A stretch of DNA of 41,439 nucleotides. It comes from Pseudomonadota bacterium (lineage in GTDB: Bacteria; Pseudomonadota; Gammaproteobacteria; Berkiellales; Berkiellaceae). Shown here piece after piece: positions 26,372 through 34,220 of the stretch (position 1 is the first letter of the stretch; each line of letters begins with the position of its first letter). The stretch is taken from positions 1 to 41,439 of the forward strand of contig JAFECS010000024.1 in assembly GCA_018241965.1 (NCBI GenBank), read 5' to 3'. The notes below the pieces were generated by a model that was given only the letters and a program-made list of their open reading frames with translations, made no database searches and had not been told where the DNA came from. Position numbers and translations under genes: made by a program.

Positions 26372-26845
26372 ATGTCTGGATTTAAAATAGGCAGCAAAGT
26401 GCCTGATTTTCATTTCGAATGTACAGATCCTGCCATCCACTCTTTTAAAGATTTAGCCGGCAAAAATATAGTCTTGTATTTTTATCCCAAAGATAATACG
26501 CCAGGGTGCACCTTAGAAGGCAAAGAATTTAAGATACTGCATGAAGAGTTTAAAAAATTAAATACTGTCATTCTCGGTGTTTCTAGAGATCCAATATCAT
26601 CGCATACTAAGTTTTGCGATAAATTAGGTTTATCTTTCCCTCTAATCGCTGATGAAAAAGGCGAGCTTTGTACTTACTTCGATGTATCAATTAAAAATTG
26701 GCTTTTAAGAAAAATTATGAGCGTTTCGCGCACTACTTTCTATATTGACCAACAGGGTGTTGTTAAACAGGAATGGAGAAATGTTAGGGCAAGAGGACAT
26801 GCCAATGAGGTCTTGGAATATGCGAAATTAAACTCACTTTATTAA
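26372..26845 (+). CDS. bcp: Bcp/PrxQ-type thiol peroxidase
   Basis: 157 residues, the full family length. The peroxidatic site PKDNTPGCT holds C46 with T43, and R120 (SRTTFYI) completes the active site. The usual second cysteine five residues after C46 is absent (K51). C82 in KFCDKLGLSFPL lies where alpha-3-type PrxQ enzymes place their resolving cysteine, so an intramolecular C46-C82 disulfide is the likely mechanism. It reduces hydrogen peroxide and organic hydroperoxides in the cytosol using thioredoxin. The gene is monocistronic, preceded by a terminator. Confidence 0.92.
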   Translation: MSGFKIGSKVPDFHFECTDPAIHSFKDLAGKNIVLYFYPKDNTPGCTLEGKEFKILHEEFKKLNTVILGVSRDPISSHTKFCDKLGLSFPLIADEKGELCTYFDVSIKNWLLRKIMSVSRTTFYIDQQGVVKQEWRNVRARGHANEVLEYAKLNSLY

Positions 26846-26914
26846 TCTAGCAAACTGGTGTAAAATTACGGCTAAATTAAAGTCAGCTAACGATTATATT
26901 TGGTCGCAATTTTT

Positions 26915-28534
26915 ATGCTTCAGCAAGTCACAGATTTCTTTTCACCCTTGGTTGGCCAAGCTAACGCCTTGATCATGAGAGCTAATGCCGCTTATCAGCC
27001 TTATGCTAAGTCCGTTAACTTAGCCAGTTGTATTTCTTCTATAGGTCTTACTTGCTATGGGCTGTTGCCTTTATGGAGGCAAAGCAAAGAAGAAGATAAC
27101 AACTTGGGCAGATATTCTCTTTCCACGCTGTATGTGATGCATATTGCTAGCGTTTGCGTTGCTTTAGCGCAAGTGACAGGACAAGTAGATTTAGACGCTA
27201 GCACAGTGAGCGCTTTGGTGGGAGCGACAGCGATGCTTAAGAGTATAGGCGATTATACTTATGAATCGACTAATAATGCTAAATTAATAGCCGAAAAATC
27301 GCTTGTAGAAGAGCAATTGAAAAAAGATAATTTGGAATTTAAGCGTTGCCTTATTTTAATTGAAGACTTAAAAGACACCGAATATGACTTAGCACTATTA
27401 AAAGAAGAACTTGATTTTTATAAAAATTATCTCGAAAACCTAGAATCCGCTCAAGATATTTCTGAAATCTTTAATCAATTAAAAAATAGAGCAGAGCAAA
27501 AGCAGGCTAAACAGCAAGCTTTACTTGAATTTAACAAATCAGGTGATACCCAAGCGCTTTTAGACAAAATAAACACACTTATTCAAAATAAAGGAAATCA
27601 AGCTGAAATTGATAAACTGGGAAATCAATATCAACTTTGGATAAAATATTCGAAAATAAAAGCATCGATAGAGGCCATGCAAAAATTGCTTGATGATAAT
27701 CCTCAATTAAATAAGCAGACAGCCTCTTACTTGAAATTAATTCTTGAACAATTAAAAAATAAGTTAAATGTCAAAGGAAAGTTGCCCAGACGTTTGTCTT
27801 CGATACTGAATGTAAAATTTGTTCAACATCATGATAAATTAGATATAAAATCTAGAAAGTGGTTATCAAAGTATCTAAAAGATAACATCGTTTCCTTAGA
27901 CGGGGAAATTAATTTCCTTAAGGAAACATTTCATAAAAAACAAGAAAAATTTGCCCAATTAAGTAAATTTAAACCTAATGAGATAAGCAACGATATCTCA
28001 AGCTTGTATGAAACAATGAAGAAATTAATAGATCTTCAAAGTCAGGCAGAACTTGCGGCCCATACAGAAAGAAGTAAAGAAAAAAGCGCAAATTTTAGTT
28101 TGATTTCATCGATTCTTGCAATAAGTATATGTTTAATACCAAATCTTCAATACACCAGAAGAATAAATCAGTTTAAAAATGGTGTGGGATTTATTGCACT
28201 AATAATAAGTAATATAGATATGATTAAAAAATATATTCTTAGTATGAAGTTAACAGCAAAAGAACATAAACAATTAAAATTAATGTTACAGGACACCAGT
28301 TTTAATCATATCATTCAGCTTAGAGATTCACTTGTAAGAAATGAACTTCTTGATACACTTTCTAAAGTTAAAGGAGAAATACAAAGAGAGCCCCAAGAAA
28401 AAAGTTCTCAACCAGCCAGAAGTTATAATTTGAGAAATTCTGCTAGATTTAATGTAAAAGGTGAATTTAAAAAAGTGTTTACAAAAAAGACTAAAGAAAA
28501 ATTTACTGCTGCAAAAAAATCTGTAAATATGTAA
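26915..28534 (+). CDS. Coiled-coil membrane protein of unknown function
   Basis: 539 residues from ATG 26915; an in-frame TTG at 26900 would add five residues, and neither has a strong SD. Hydrophobic segments lie near residues 35-55, 72-95 and 97-110 and again near 395-415 and 425-440. The long middle (about 120-385) is Lys/Glu/Gln-rich helix with coiled-coil character. The C-terminal 40 residues are strongly basic (repeated KK, RN, KKTKEK). I do not recognise the family. Two hydrophobic hairpins flanking a coiled coil is a layout seen in Legionella-type effectors that insert into host membranes, which is inference only. The LuxR-type gene follows after its own promoter. Confidence 0.75.
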   Translation: MLQQVTDFFSPLVGQANALIMRANAAYQPYAKSVNLASCISSIGLTCYGLLPLWRQSKEEDNNLGRYSLSTLYVMHIASVCVALAQVTGQVDLDASTVSALVGATAMLKSIGDYTYESTNNAKLIAEKSLVEEQLKKDNLEFKRCLILIEDLKDTEYDLALLKEELDFYKNYLENLESAQDISEIFNQLKNRAEQKQAKQQALLEFNKSGDTQALLDKINTLIQNKGNQAEIDKLGNQYQLWIKYSKIKASIEAMQKLLDDNPQLNKQTASYLKLILEQLKNKLNVKGKLPRRLSSILNVKFVQHHDKLDIKSRKWLSKYLKDNIVSLDGEINFLKETFHKKQEKFAQLSKFKPNEISNDISSLYETMKKLIDLQSQAELAAHTERSKEKSANFSLISSILAISICLIPNLQYTRRINQFKNGVGFIALIISNIDMIKKYILSMKLTAKEHKQLKLMLQDTSFNHIIQLRDSLVRNELLDTLSKVKGEIQREPQEKSSQPARSYNLRNSARFNVKGEFKKVFTKKTKEKFTAAKKSVNM

Positions 28535-28562
28535 AAAATAGCATTAATATTTTTAATATTAG

Positions 28563-28591
28563 TTGACTGCCATAAAATGATTTCTGATAAT
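28563..28591 (+). promoter_or_regulatory. Sigma70 promoter of the LuxR-type gene
   Basis: TTGACT (28563-28568), exactly 17 bases, GATAAT (28586-28591). Each box matches consensus at five of six positions. The GTG start is 69 bases beyond the -10. Confidence 0.7.
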
Positions 28592-28659
28592 TTATTAATG
28601 TAGAATAATAAATTGCAAACCAAGGTTTTGCCTTAAAAAAATAATTAAGCGAGCAAAGT

Positions 28660-29466
28660 GTGACTGTTCCACAAAATCATATTTGTTTTACTAGTTCCTC
28701 TATTATTTCGGAAATTTCAAAGCCGTTATTTGATAATTCTGATATTAATTTTTTTGCTTATGGACGATTTTTTAATCGCAATCAATGTGTTTTATTTCAT
28801 AACAATAACCATTTGCTCGAAAATTGGGTAAAATTTGAATCGCCAGCCCCTACTTGTTTTTCTGATGGGGTGCATTTATGGGATCAAATTATCAAAACAG
28901 ACGTTATTAAAGTTAGAAATGAATTAAATTTAGATAATGGCATTTGCCTAATAAACCATAATGAACATTACACAGAAGCTTTTGCATTCAGCACTCCTAT
29001 GCATGCTAAAAACTCAATGTCTCTTTATTTAAATCAAATGAACGTGTTAAATAAGTTTTGTCTCTATTTTAAAGATCAAGCATCAAAACTAATTCAGCAG
29101 GGTATAGATAATCCACTTGTTCTTCCAGATGGCATGCTTAGCTTAGAAAAAAATGCTGATGAAGATACAGTAAAGGATTTAGATAAATTAAATGTTTTGA
29201 TGGATTCATTAAAAATTAAAAATTACTATTTTAGTGAAAAGTATAACGGTATTAAGCTTACCAAGCGTGAAGTCGAATGTCTTAGCCTTTATCTAAAGGG
29301 CAAAACTTCTCATGAAATAGCAACGCAGCTATCCCTCAATAAAAAAACGATTGATACGTTTTTATCTTTAATTAAGAAAAAGTTTCACTGCAGAACGCGC
29401 TCTGAGCTTTTTGAGATAATTTGGGATTTGGGGATATTAAAATCCAACGGATGGATTAACGTCTAA
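28660..29466 (+). CDS. LuxR-family transcriptional regulator, orphan
   Basis: 268 residues from GTG 28660. The C-terminal 65 residues form a LuxR/GerE helix-turn-helix: LTKREVECLSLYLKGKTSHE, followed by IATQLSLNKKTIDTFLSLI. The key R-E and T-I-D positions are kept. The N-terminal 190 residues lack the autoinducer-binding signature of LuxR/LasR and lack a phospho-acceptor receiver domain. They resemble the PAS-like sensor half of the LuxR-type regulators common in Legionella and Coxiella relatives. The ligand is unknown. It has its own promoter and sits directly before the tandem clan CD-like genes, so control of these is plausible but unproven. Confidence 0.85.
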   Translation: MTVPQNHICFTSSSIISEISKPLFDNSDINFFAYGRFFNRNQCVLFHNNNHLLENWVKFESPAPTCFSDGVHLWDQIIKTDVIKVRNELNLDNGICLINHNEHYTEAFAFSTPMHAKNSMSLYLNQMNVLNKFCLYFKDQASKLIQQGIDNPLVLPDGMLSLEKNADEDTVKDLDKLNVLMDSLKIKNYYFSEKYNGIKLTKREVECLSLYLKGKTSHEIATQLSLNKKTIDTFLSLIKKKFHCRTRSELFEIIWDLGILKSNGWINV

Positions 29467-29510
29467 AATAGCGCCTCCTGTGCATGTACACATAGGTTCA
29501 AATCTGATGG

Positions 29511-29526
29511 GGGGCGCCCACGCCCC
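29511..29526 (+). terminator. GC-rich hairpin after the LuxR-type gene
   Basis: GGGGCG (29511-29516), CCCA loop, CGCCCC (29521-29526), 45 bases past the stop. No T-tract follows. The base composition recalls the GC-rich repeats at 11858 and 12599, but the sequence is not the same. Confidence 0.4.
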
Positions 29527-29560
29527 GATATAAGTTATCAAACAAACACCTGGCTCGTTA

Positions 29561-29566
29561 TATAAT
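29561..29566 (+). promoter_or_regulatory. Perfect -10 box ahead of the first FHTCN gene
   Basis: TATAAT, 43 bases before the ATG at 29610. No good -35 lies 16-18 bases upstream, so activator dependence is possible. Confidence 0.35.
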
Positions 29567-29609
29567 ACCCTCAGCAGAAAATCGCATGCACTGATAAATA
29601 GGGGGGGTA

Positions 29610-30941
29610 ATGCTAGGTCTTGATGAACGTCAGCTCATAAAGTTAAAAGAAACTAACTTTAATGATATCGTTTCTTTTATTTTAAAGCACAATTCCAGGC
29701 TGAGTAATGAAGACGCCATATTAGGGGCAGAGTATTTATTAAATAAAGCTGACAATTTTGTGCATCTAGATAGCAAGTTTTCAATAAGTTTTATTAGTAA
29801 TTTTTTGTTTGATATTGTTGAAGCTCGTAAAAAAATTAATCAAAAGAAAGTAATTAATACTGAAAATAAAGAAAATGATGAAATAAGCGTTGGAACTTTT
29901 TGTGCCACAATTGAAAATGACAAAACAACCAAAAGTTCCGAATCCGAGAAGAGTGCTCCACCTGAAAGTGAGACCCCTCGTATAATATTTTCAAAATCTG
30001 TTCGTGAAGAGAGAAATCTCGAGACTTTTTCAAGAATGTCTAGTCCGTTTAAGGCCGTGAGTCCTACTCAAAGACTGAATCAGTTTGTGGTTTTGTTAGG
30101 TGAACCCAATTTACCAAGAAGACACCCTGGTGTGGATGATGCTTATCACCCTGAAAAAAATATGGATTATGAAGTTGAAGATTTATTAAAAAGGGGATTA
30201 ACCACAGCGTTATTAGTTAATAAAACAAATTCAGGTAATTTATGTCCTAATTTGATATTTTTAAGGACTCCCATTACTGAAGATGAAGATAAATTAACCA
30301 AACAAATACATGAAGGTCACACGCTAGATTTCTATAAAAATAATATTGATAGAGAAACTCAAAAAGATATTGAATTTCATTTTTCAGGTCATGGTAATGA
30401 TGAATTTATAGGCTCTTTAACCAGTGATAAGCGTCTTACTCCAGACGTTTTTGCTATTAGGATTGATCAGCTATTAAGCAGTTGTGGTTTAAAAGAAACG
30501 CTCGTCAATAAGAGCAATAAAAAGAAAGATCCGCAGCAACTTGTGTTTAAATTTCATACTTGTAACGCGGCGTTTTCTCCTGAGGTTCAGGAAAGCGACG
30601 CGCCTGAAGTAATTAAACAAAAGGTATTATTTAGTAGTGCAATAGGTAAGTTCTACCGAAAAATGATTGAGCTTGGTTATACGAATATTAAGGTGATGGG
30701 ATATCGAGGGTTTTATCAGGCCTTTGAAAATGGCTCGGGGTTAACGGTATGTGATAGCCTATCAGATCCAAAGCACAATTTTCTTTCTGACAAAACATTG
30801 CATGTAATTGAAACGGAATATGTAGATGGTAAAAAACCATATACAAAACCTAGCGTTATTTTGCCTAAAGAAAGTTTATATGCAACGTTTGAAGTCACAT
30901 TGCCGCCCAAAAGGGCATGTGATGCAGGATGTTCTCAATAA
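29610..30941 (+). CDS. Clan CD (caspase/CHAT-like) putative cysteine protease, paralogue A
   Basis: 443 residues from ATG 29610, behind a G-rich SD. Residues 1-150 are helical then Ser/Glu-rich linker. The C-terminal half has a His motif EFHFSGHGND (H261) at the end of one predicted strand and a Cys motif VFKFHTCNAAF (C318) at the end of the next, the arrangement of the clan CD His-Cys dyad (caspases, CHAT, CPD). It then shares with the next gene a block of the form GKFYRKMIELGYTNIKVMGY, RGFY. I cannot place it in a named peptidase family. A toxin-like autoprocessing or effector role is inference. No signal peptide; cysteines at the extreme C-terminus. Confidence 0.72.
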   Translation: MLGLDERQLIKLKETNFNDIVSFILKHNSRLSNEDAILGAEYLLNKADNFVHLDSKFSISFISNFLFDIVEARKKINQKKVINTENKENDEISVGTFCATIENDKTTKSSESEKSAPPESETPRIIFSKSVREERNLETFSRMSSPFKAVSPTQRLNQFVVLLGEPNLPRRHPGVDDAYHPEKNMDYEVEDLLKRGLTTALLVNKTNSGNLCPNLIFLRTPITEDEDKLTKQIHEGHTLDFYKNNIDRETQKDIEFHFSGHGNDEFIGSLTSDKRLTPDVFAIRIDQLLSSCGLKETLVNKSNKKKDPQQLVFKFHTCNAAFSPEVQESDAPEVIKQKVLFSSAIGKFYRKMIELGYTNIKVMGYRGFYQAFENGSGLTVCDSLSDPKHNFLSDKTLHVIETEYVDGKKPYTKPSVILPKESLYATFEVTLPPKRACDAGCSQ

Positions 30942-31040
30942 GTGAATATGCACGTAGTAATTTTTGATAGCGCGTTAACATAGACATTAATTTAGGATGG
31001 GGATATAATTTCTATCCTTCCAGAAAAGTGAGTTGAAGAC

Positions 31041-31952
31041 ATGCTTTTAGGTAAAGGCGCAACATTAACAACTTATTATGATTTTAGAACACGTAATTCT
31101 AAGTCAAGGTATTGTGATTTTGTTATTTTGCCAGATGTGCCAAAATTTGTTGATTCTACCGAAGAGCTTGATTACGATTCTGATCAGTTAGCAGAATTTG
31201 GGCGTAACACCATTTCCCTGTTATCTAATTGTGGCAAAAAAGTGTTACCGCAGCCAGTCGTTTTAGAATGTGTTGAAAAATTAGTTGAACAATCAGAACA
31301 CCATAAAAAGCTTTTACCATTATCATTAAATCGTTGTAAGAAGTATATCGAAGAAGAGCGACAATTTTCTCCAACTTTTCATATTGTTGGTCACGGCACA
31401 CCTAATGGTGTTGGTATACTAGATCCGAGAGATCAAATATCACCTGAAGCCTTTGCTAAAAAAGTTTTTGACGCTTTCAGGCACTATGAATTGAATGCTT
31501 TATTTGAAAAAAGGGTGTCTTTTGTATTTCATACTTGTAACAGTGCATACGCTAAAGTTGATAAAAAATTAAATAAACAGCAAGTCTTAGAAAAAATAAG
31601 ACATGAATCTTATGTAGGAAGATTTTTTCACGCAATGAAAGAACTTGGTTTTAAGCAAGTTACTGTAAAAGGATATAGAGGTTATTACTGTAGTGTTACT
31701 TCGGTAAAAGCAGGTGATGCTCTGATTACAGATTCATTCACCTCTCCGACGATGTCATTGTTGTCACAACAAGGAGAATACACCGTTTCAGAGAGCGGCT
31801 GTGTAACCAGTTGTACAAAAGATGATTATTTATATTTTCCAATTCCCTTGCTTGATAACCCTGCTAATGCTGCGCGAGCTGATGCACAATCTGCGGATGA
31901 CAACGAACAGGCTGAATTAGAAAAAAGATTAAGAAAATTAAAACTACAATAA
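31041..31952 (+). CDS. Clan CD (caspase/CHAT-like) putative cysteine protease, paralogue B
   Basis: 303 residues from ATG 31041. It is a shorter relative of the preceding gene: His motif FHIVGHGTPNG (H118), Cys motif FVFHTCNSAY (C166), then YVGRFFHAMKELGFKQVTVK and GYRGYY, colinear with paralogue A. The dyad spacing is 48 residues against 57 in A. The long N-terminal extension of A is missing and replaced by about 100 unrelated residues. The tail ends in a charged helix (EQAELEKRLRKLKL). Same strand, 99 bases after A, so co-transcription is possible. Function unknown; conserved dyads in both copies argue for a catalytic role. Confidence 0.72.
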   Translation: MLLGKGATLTTYYDFRTRNSKSRYCDFVILPDVPKFVDSTEELDYDSDQLAEFGRNTISLLSNCGKKVLPQPVVLECVEKLVEQSEHHKKLLPLSLNRCKKYIEEERQFSPTFHIVGHGTPNGVGILDPRDQISPEAFAKKVFDAFRHYELNALFEKRVSFVFHTCNSAYAKVDKKLNKQQVLEKIRHESYVGRFFHAMKELGFKQVTVKGYRGYYCSVTSVKAGDALITDSFTSPTMSLLSQQGEYTVSESGCVTSCTKDDYLYFPIPLLDNPANAARADAQSADDNEQAELEKRLRKLKLQ

Positions 31953-31993
31953 GTCATAAATCTAAGCACAGTTTGTTTTTCATTTAATAATTA

Positions 31994-32022
31994 TTGACAA
32001 ACAATAACTTCATCACGATAAT
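31994..32022 (+). promoter_or_regulatory. Strong sigma70 promoter of the DUF2975-XRE operon
   Basis: Perfect -35 TTGACA (31994-31999), exactly 17 bases, GATAAT (32017-32022). Transcription should begin near 32029, giving a leader of about 23 bases. Confidence 0.85.
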
Positions 32023-32051
32023 TAACCCATAAATCATGTAAAGGGGTTAAT
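32021..32051 (+). promoter_or_regulatory. Inverted repeat spanning the promoter start region and SD
   Basis: ATTAACCC (32021-32028) and GGGTTAAT (32044-32051) are perfect 8-base arms with 15 bases between. The left arm overlaps the -10 end and the right arm contains most of the AAGGGG SD (32041-32046). It is a good candidate operator for the XRE protein encoded in the operon; as RNA only part of the left arm would be present. Confidence 0.55.
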
Positions 32052-32585
32052 ATGAATAAAATTCAATCTATCAGCCATAAAATGCAGATCCTTTTTGAAA
32101 CATTACTTATTTTGGCGCCTGTTGCCACAATCGCTTATTGGACTTTTTATGAGTTTTTTGCGCAGGTTGGGATCAATTGGTTTTCTTATGAGTTTTATCA
32201 TCAAACCATAACGGTTAATTATAAAAGTAAAATATTGGCCATGATTGTCACTTTTATTCCAACGTCGGTGATCATGTATGGCATTATTAGACTTAAAAAG
32301 TTGTTCTTTAACTATTCGAACAATCTGTTTTTTACTCATGAAAATGTCGTTATCTACCGTCAGTTAGGCAAAGCTTTATTTGCCTTAGTGATAGCAGATA
32401 TTCTTATTATTCCATTATTATCCTTTGCATTAAGTTATCAAAATCCTGTAGGAAGCCGATTTATTTCAGTAGCTATTGGCTCATCTGAAATTATTACCTT
32501 AATTATTGGTTTTATAGTCATGACGGTTTCCTATGTAATGAATGAGGCATATAAATTAGAATTAGAAGCGCAGCACACTGTTTAG
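32052..32585 (+). CDS. DUF2975 membrane protein
   Basis: 177 residues with four hydrophobic segments (about 15-35, 57-77, 108-130, 140-162), matching DUF2975 in length and topology. The FFNYSNNLFFTHENVVIYRQ, LGKALFA region is the conserved core. Function is unknown, but the family is commonly encoded next to a small XRE regulator of the YozG type, as here: the regulator starts 9 bases after this stop. The pair is probably a membrane-linked regulatory unit (inference). SD AAGGGG is at 32041-32046. Confidence 0.85.
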   Translation: MNKIQSISHKMQILFETLLILAPVATIAYWTFYEFFAQVGINWFSYEFYHQTITVNYKSKILAMIVTFIPTSVIMYGIIRLKKLFFNYSNNLFFTHENVVIYRQLGKALFALVIADILIIPLLSFALSYQNPVGSRFISVAIGSSEIITLIIGFIVMTVSYVMNEAYKLELEAQHTV

Positions 32586-32593
32586 GGGATGAT

Positions 32594-32818
32594 ATGGCTA
32601 TTACTGTGAATTTGGATGTGATGTTGGCCAAACGTAAGATGCGCTCTAATGAGCTTGCAAAATTAGTGGGTATAACAGAGCAGAATTTATCTATTCTAAA
32701 AAATGGCAAAGCAAAGGCGATCCGATTTTCTACTTTAGAGGCAATCTGTCGCGCTTTGCAGTGCCAAGTGGCAGATATTCTAGTGTATGAACAGGAAGTT
32801 GAGACACTAGATGCTTAA
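32594..32818 (+). CDS. XRE/Cro-type helix-turn-helix regulator, YozG-like
   Basis: 74 residues, consisting of a single HTH domain: MLAKRKMRSNELAKLVGITE, then QNLSILKNGKAKAIRFSTLE and AICRALQCQVADIL. This is the HTH_26/YozG family, DNA-binding proteins usually partnered with DUF2975 proteins. It is the second gene of the operon, 8 bases after the first, and may bind the inverted repeat at 32021-32051. Its stop overlaps by four bases the end of the convergent beta-barrel gene. Confidence 0.88.
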   Translation: MAITVNLDVMLAKRKMRSNELAKLVGITEQNLSILKNGKAKAIRFSTLEAICRALQCQVADILVYEQEVETLDA

Positions 32819-33351
32819 AATCCAACACTCATTCCTAGCATAAGCGAGGGCCCAGGATGACTTCCTTGTTTACTTTCTGCAATAACAGGTTGTGAGACAT
32901 CCACGTAGATAATAGGGCAAATGCTCGCATTACGTTTAAATTCATAACCAACAGTGCCTTCTGCAAACACACCGCTAAATTTGGTGTCGCTGTTTTGGCT
33001 ATAAAAATCCGCGGTGTGTTTAAGCTTGCCATAGCTTAATCCGCCACCATAATAAAAGCCTTTATTTTCTTTAGGATTATGGAACATCACATAAGTAAAT
33101 TTAGGCAGCGTAAAATAGCTAAATCTATCGCCATTGGCATGCTTATGGCCACCCCAGGCGGTAGAGAGCTCGATGGCCGCATCCCCCACTTCAAAGCGCT
33201 TTCCTAATGAGATTATCGGGGCACCTGTTGTGGTGTCTGCGGTGTTAAATGCACCCGCGCCTAATTTAATTTGATAGTACTCATGGTTGTTATTAGCCAT
33301 GGCAGCAGGCAAATAGGATAAGAACAAAATTAATAATAAAGTATTACGCAC
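32815..33351 (-). CDS. Predicted small outer-membrane beta-barrel protein
   Basis: 178 residues. Signal peptide 1-19 (cleavage after AMA). The mature protein alternates polar and hydrophobic residues in short strands separated by Gly/Asn/Asp turns (YQIKLGAGAF, GGGLSYGKLKH, GVFAEGTVGYEF) and ends in a hydrophobic strand finishing VGF, the C-terminal Phe expected for BAM-dependent barrels. Eight strands would fit the length. No named family recognised; OmpA-like or OprF-like small porins are the comparison. Tail-to-tail overlap of four bases with the XRE gene. Confidence 0.75.
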   Translation of the reverse strand: MRNTLLLILFLSYLPAAMANNNHEYYQIKLGAGAFNTADTTTGAPIISLGKRFEVGDAAIELSTAWGGHKHANGDRFSYFTLPKFTYVMFHNPKENKGFYYGGGLSYGKLKHTADFYSQNSDTKFSGVFAEGTVGYEFKRNASICPIIYVDVSQPVIAESKQGSHPGPSLMLGMSVGF

Positions 33352-33469
33352 AAACTACCTCGTTATACATATTTATCTAAAAATTTCACCAAAAAACACA
33401 TTTTTGGTGAGCGCCAATATATGCGAGTGAATAATCACATTCAAGGGGCTGTTTAAAAAATATTTACAC

Positions 33470-33498
33470 TTGAAACGCAGACACCCAACTGATATTAT
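33470..33498 (+). promoter_or_regulatory. Sigma70 promoter of the 134-residue protein
   Basis: TTGAAA (33470-33475), 17 bases, TATTAT (33493-33498), each five of six to consensus. The start codon is 57 bases beyond the -10. Confidence 0.7.
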
Positions 33499-33554
33499 TC
33501 AGAGCAGAAAATAATAGTTGGTTATCTTTCGAATATTGTTTAGAGGTTCAAGTA

Positions 33555-33959
33555 ATGAAAGCAGGCGCATCGATTGAGAAAGACGCTAAGTCTTTTTTTG
33601 AAAGTAATAGCGTGCTCTATAAATGGATGTATTTGAAAACACCAGAAGGAAAACAAGTATTAAAAGACATAGTGCAAGATGCAAGCCTCGATACTAAAAA
33701 AACTGTCCTCAATAGTTTATCTTTACGCAATGAAGTAAGAACAATTCCCGCTGCTAGGTTTGCGCAAGAAGCTGCCTATAAAGGTGATCCTGCTTTAAAA
33801 GATCTATTTGTGAAATTATTTGCTGAGGTACTTACTACAGCTGATTTTTATGAATTTACAAAAGAAGATAATGAATCTCAAAGTTCAGAACTTAAAAGAC
33901 CTGGGGATACCGAAGAAGATGAAACACCTAGGCGAAAGGTAAGAAAGACATCGGTATAA
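33555..33959 (+). CDS. Small hypothetical protein with bipartite-NLS-like tail
   Basis: 134 residues from ATG 33555, with an AGAGG SD and a good promoter. Residues 1-100 are a helical, soluble domain that I do not recognise. Residues 101-134 are acidic/Ser-rich and then end with KRPGDTEEDETPRRKVRK: a KR pair, an acidic linker of about 10 residues and an RRKVRK cluster, which fits a classical bipartite nuclear localisation signal. No signal peptide and no membrane segment. If the organism lives inside eukaryotic cells, this could be a nucleus-targeted effector (inference). Alternatively the tail simply binds nucleic acid. Confidence 0.72.
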   Translation: MKAGASIEKDAKSFFESNSVLYKWMYLKTPEGKQVLKDIVQDASLDTKKTVLNSLSLRNEVRTIPAARFAQEAAYKGDPALKDLFVKLFAEVLTTADFYEFTKEDNESQSSELKRPGDTEEDETPRRKVRKTSV

Positions 33960-34034
33960 ATATACAGTCTTACGCTCAGTGAATTGCTCCTTAGCCTATA
34001 ATTAACAAATATACTGTTGATTCAAAGGCACACC

Positions 34035-34220
34035 ATGAAAAAGCACAAAGAAAAACTCAAAGAAAGGGCCGCAAAAAAGCGTGGTAAAGGCTCTGCCAGT
34101 TCAGGCACTTCCATTAAAAAAGTCGACCCAAACGATTTAGGCGACCCACGTGGCAGTCGTGCTCCCAGAGGTGACAGGCCTGTTAATCCTAAAGAAAAGG
34201 GCGACGAGAGAAGAAGATAG
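34035..34220 (+). CDS. Small basic hypothetical protein, 61 residues
   Basis: From ATG 34035, with AAAGG seven bases upstream. The sequence is rich in Lys, Arg, Gly, Pro and Ser, with KKHKEKLKERAAKKRGKG at the start and GDERRR at the end, and is probably disordered. The opposite strand is also open over the same span, but it lacks an SD and would encode a Pro/Leu-rich product. The strong terminator at 34246-34281 directly after this stop supports this strand. Such proteins may bind RNA or DNA; no function can be assigned. Confidence 0.6.
   Translation: MKKHKEKLKERAAKKRGKGSASSGTSIKKVDPNDLGDPRGSRAPRGDRPVNPKEKGDERRR

Noticed and set aside
29480..29526. Possible tRNA T-arm (GTTCAAATC) near 29490
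   Set aside because: Flanking bases do not form a five-pair T-stem and no acceptor or anticodon arms can be drawn.
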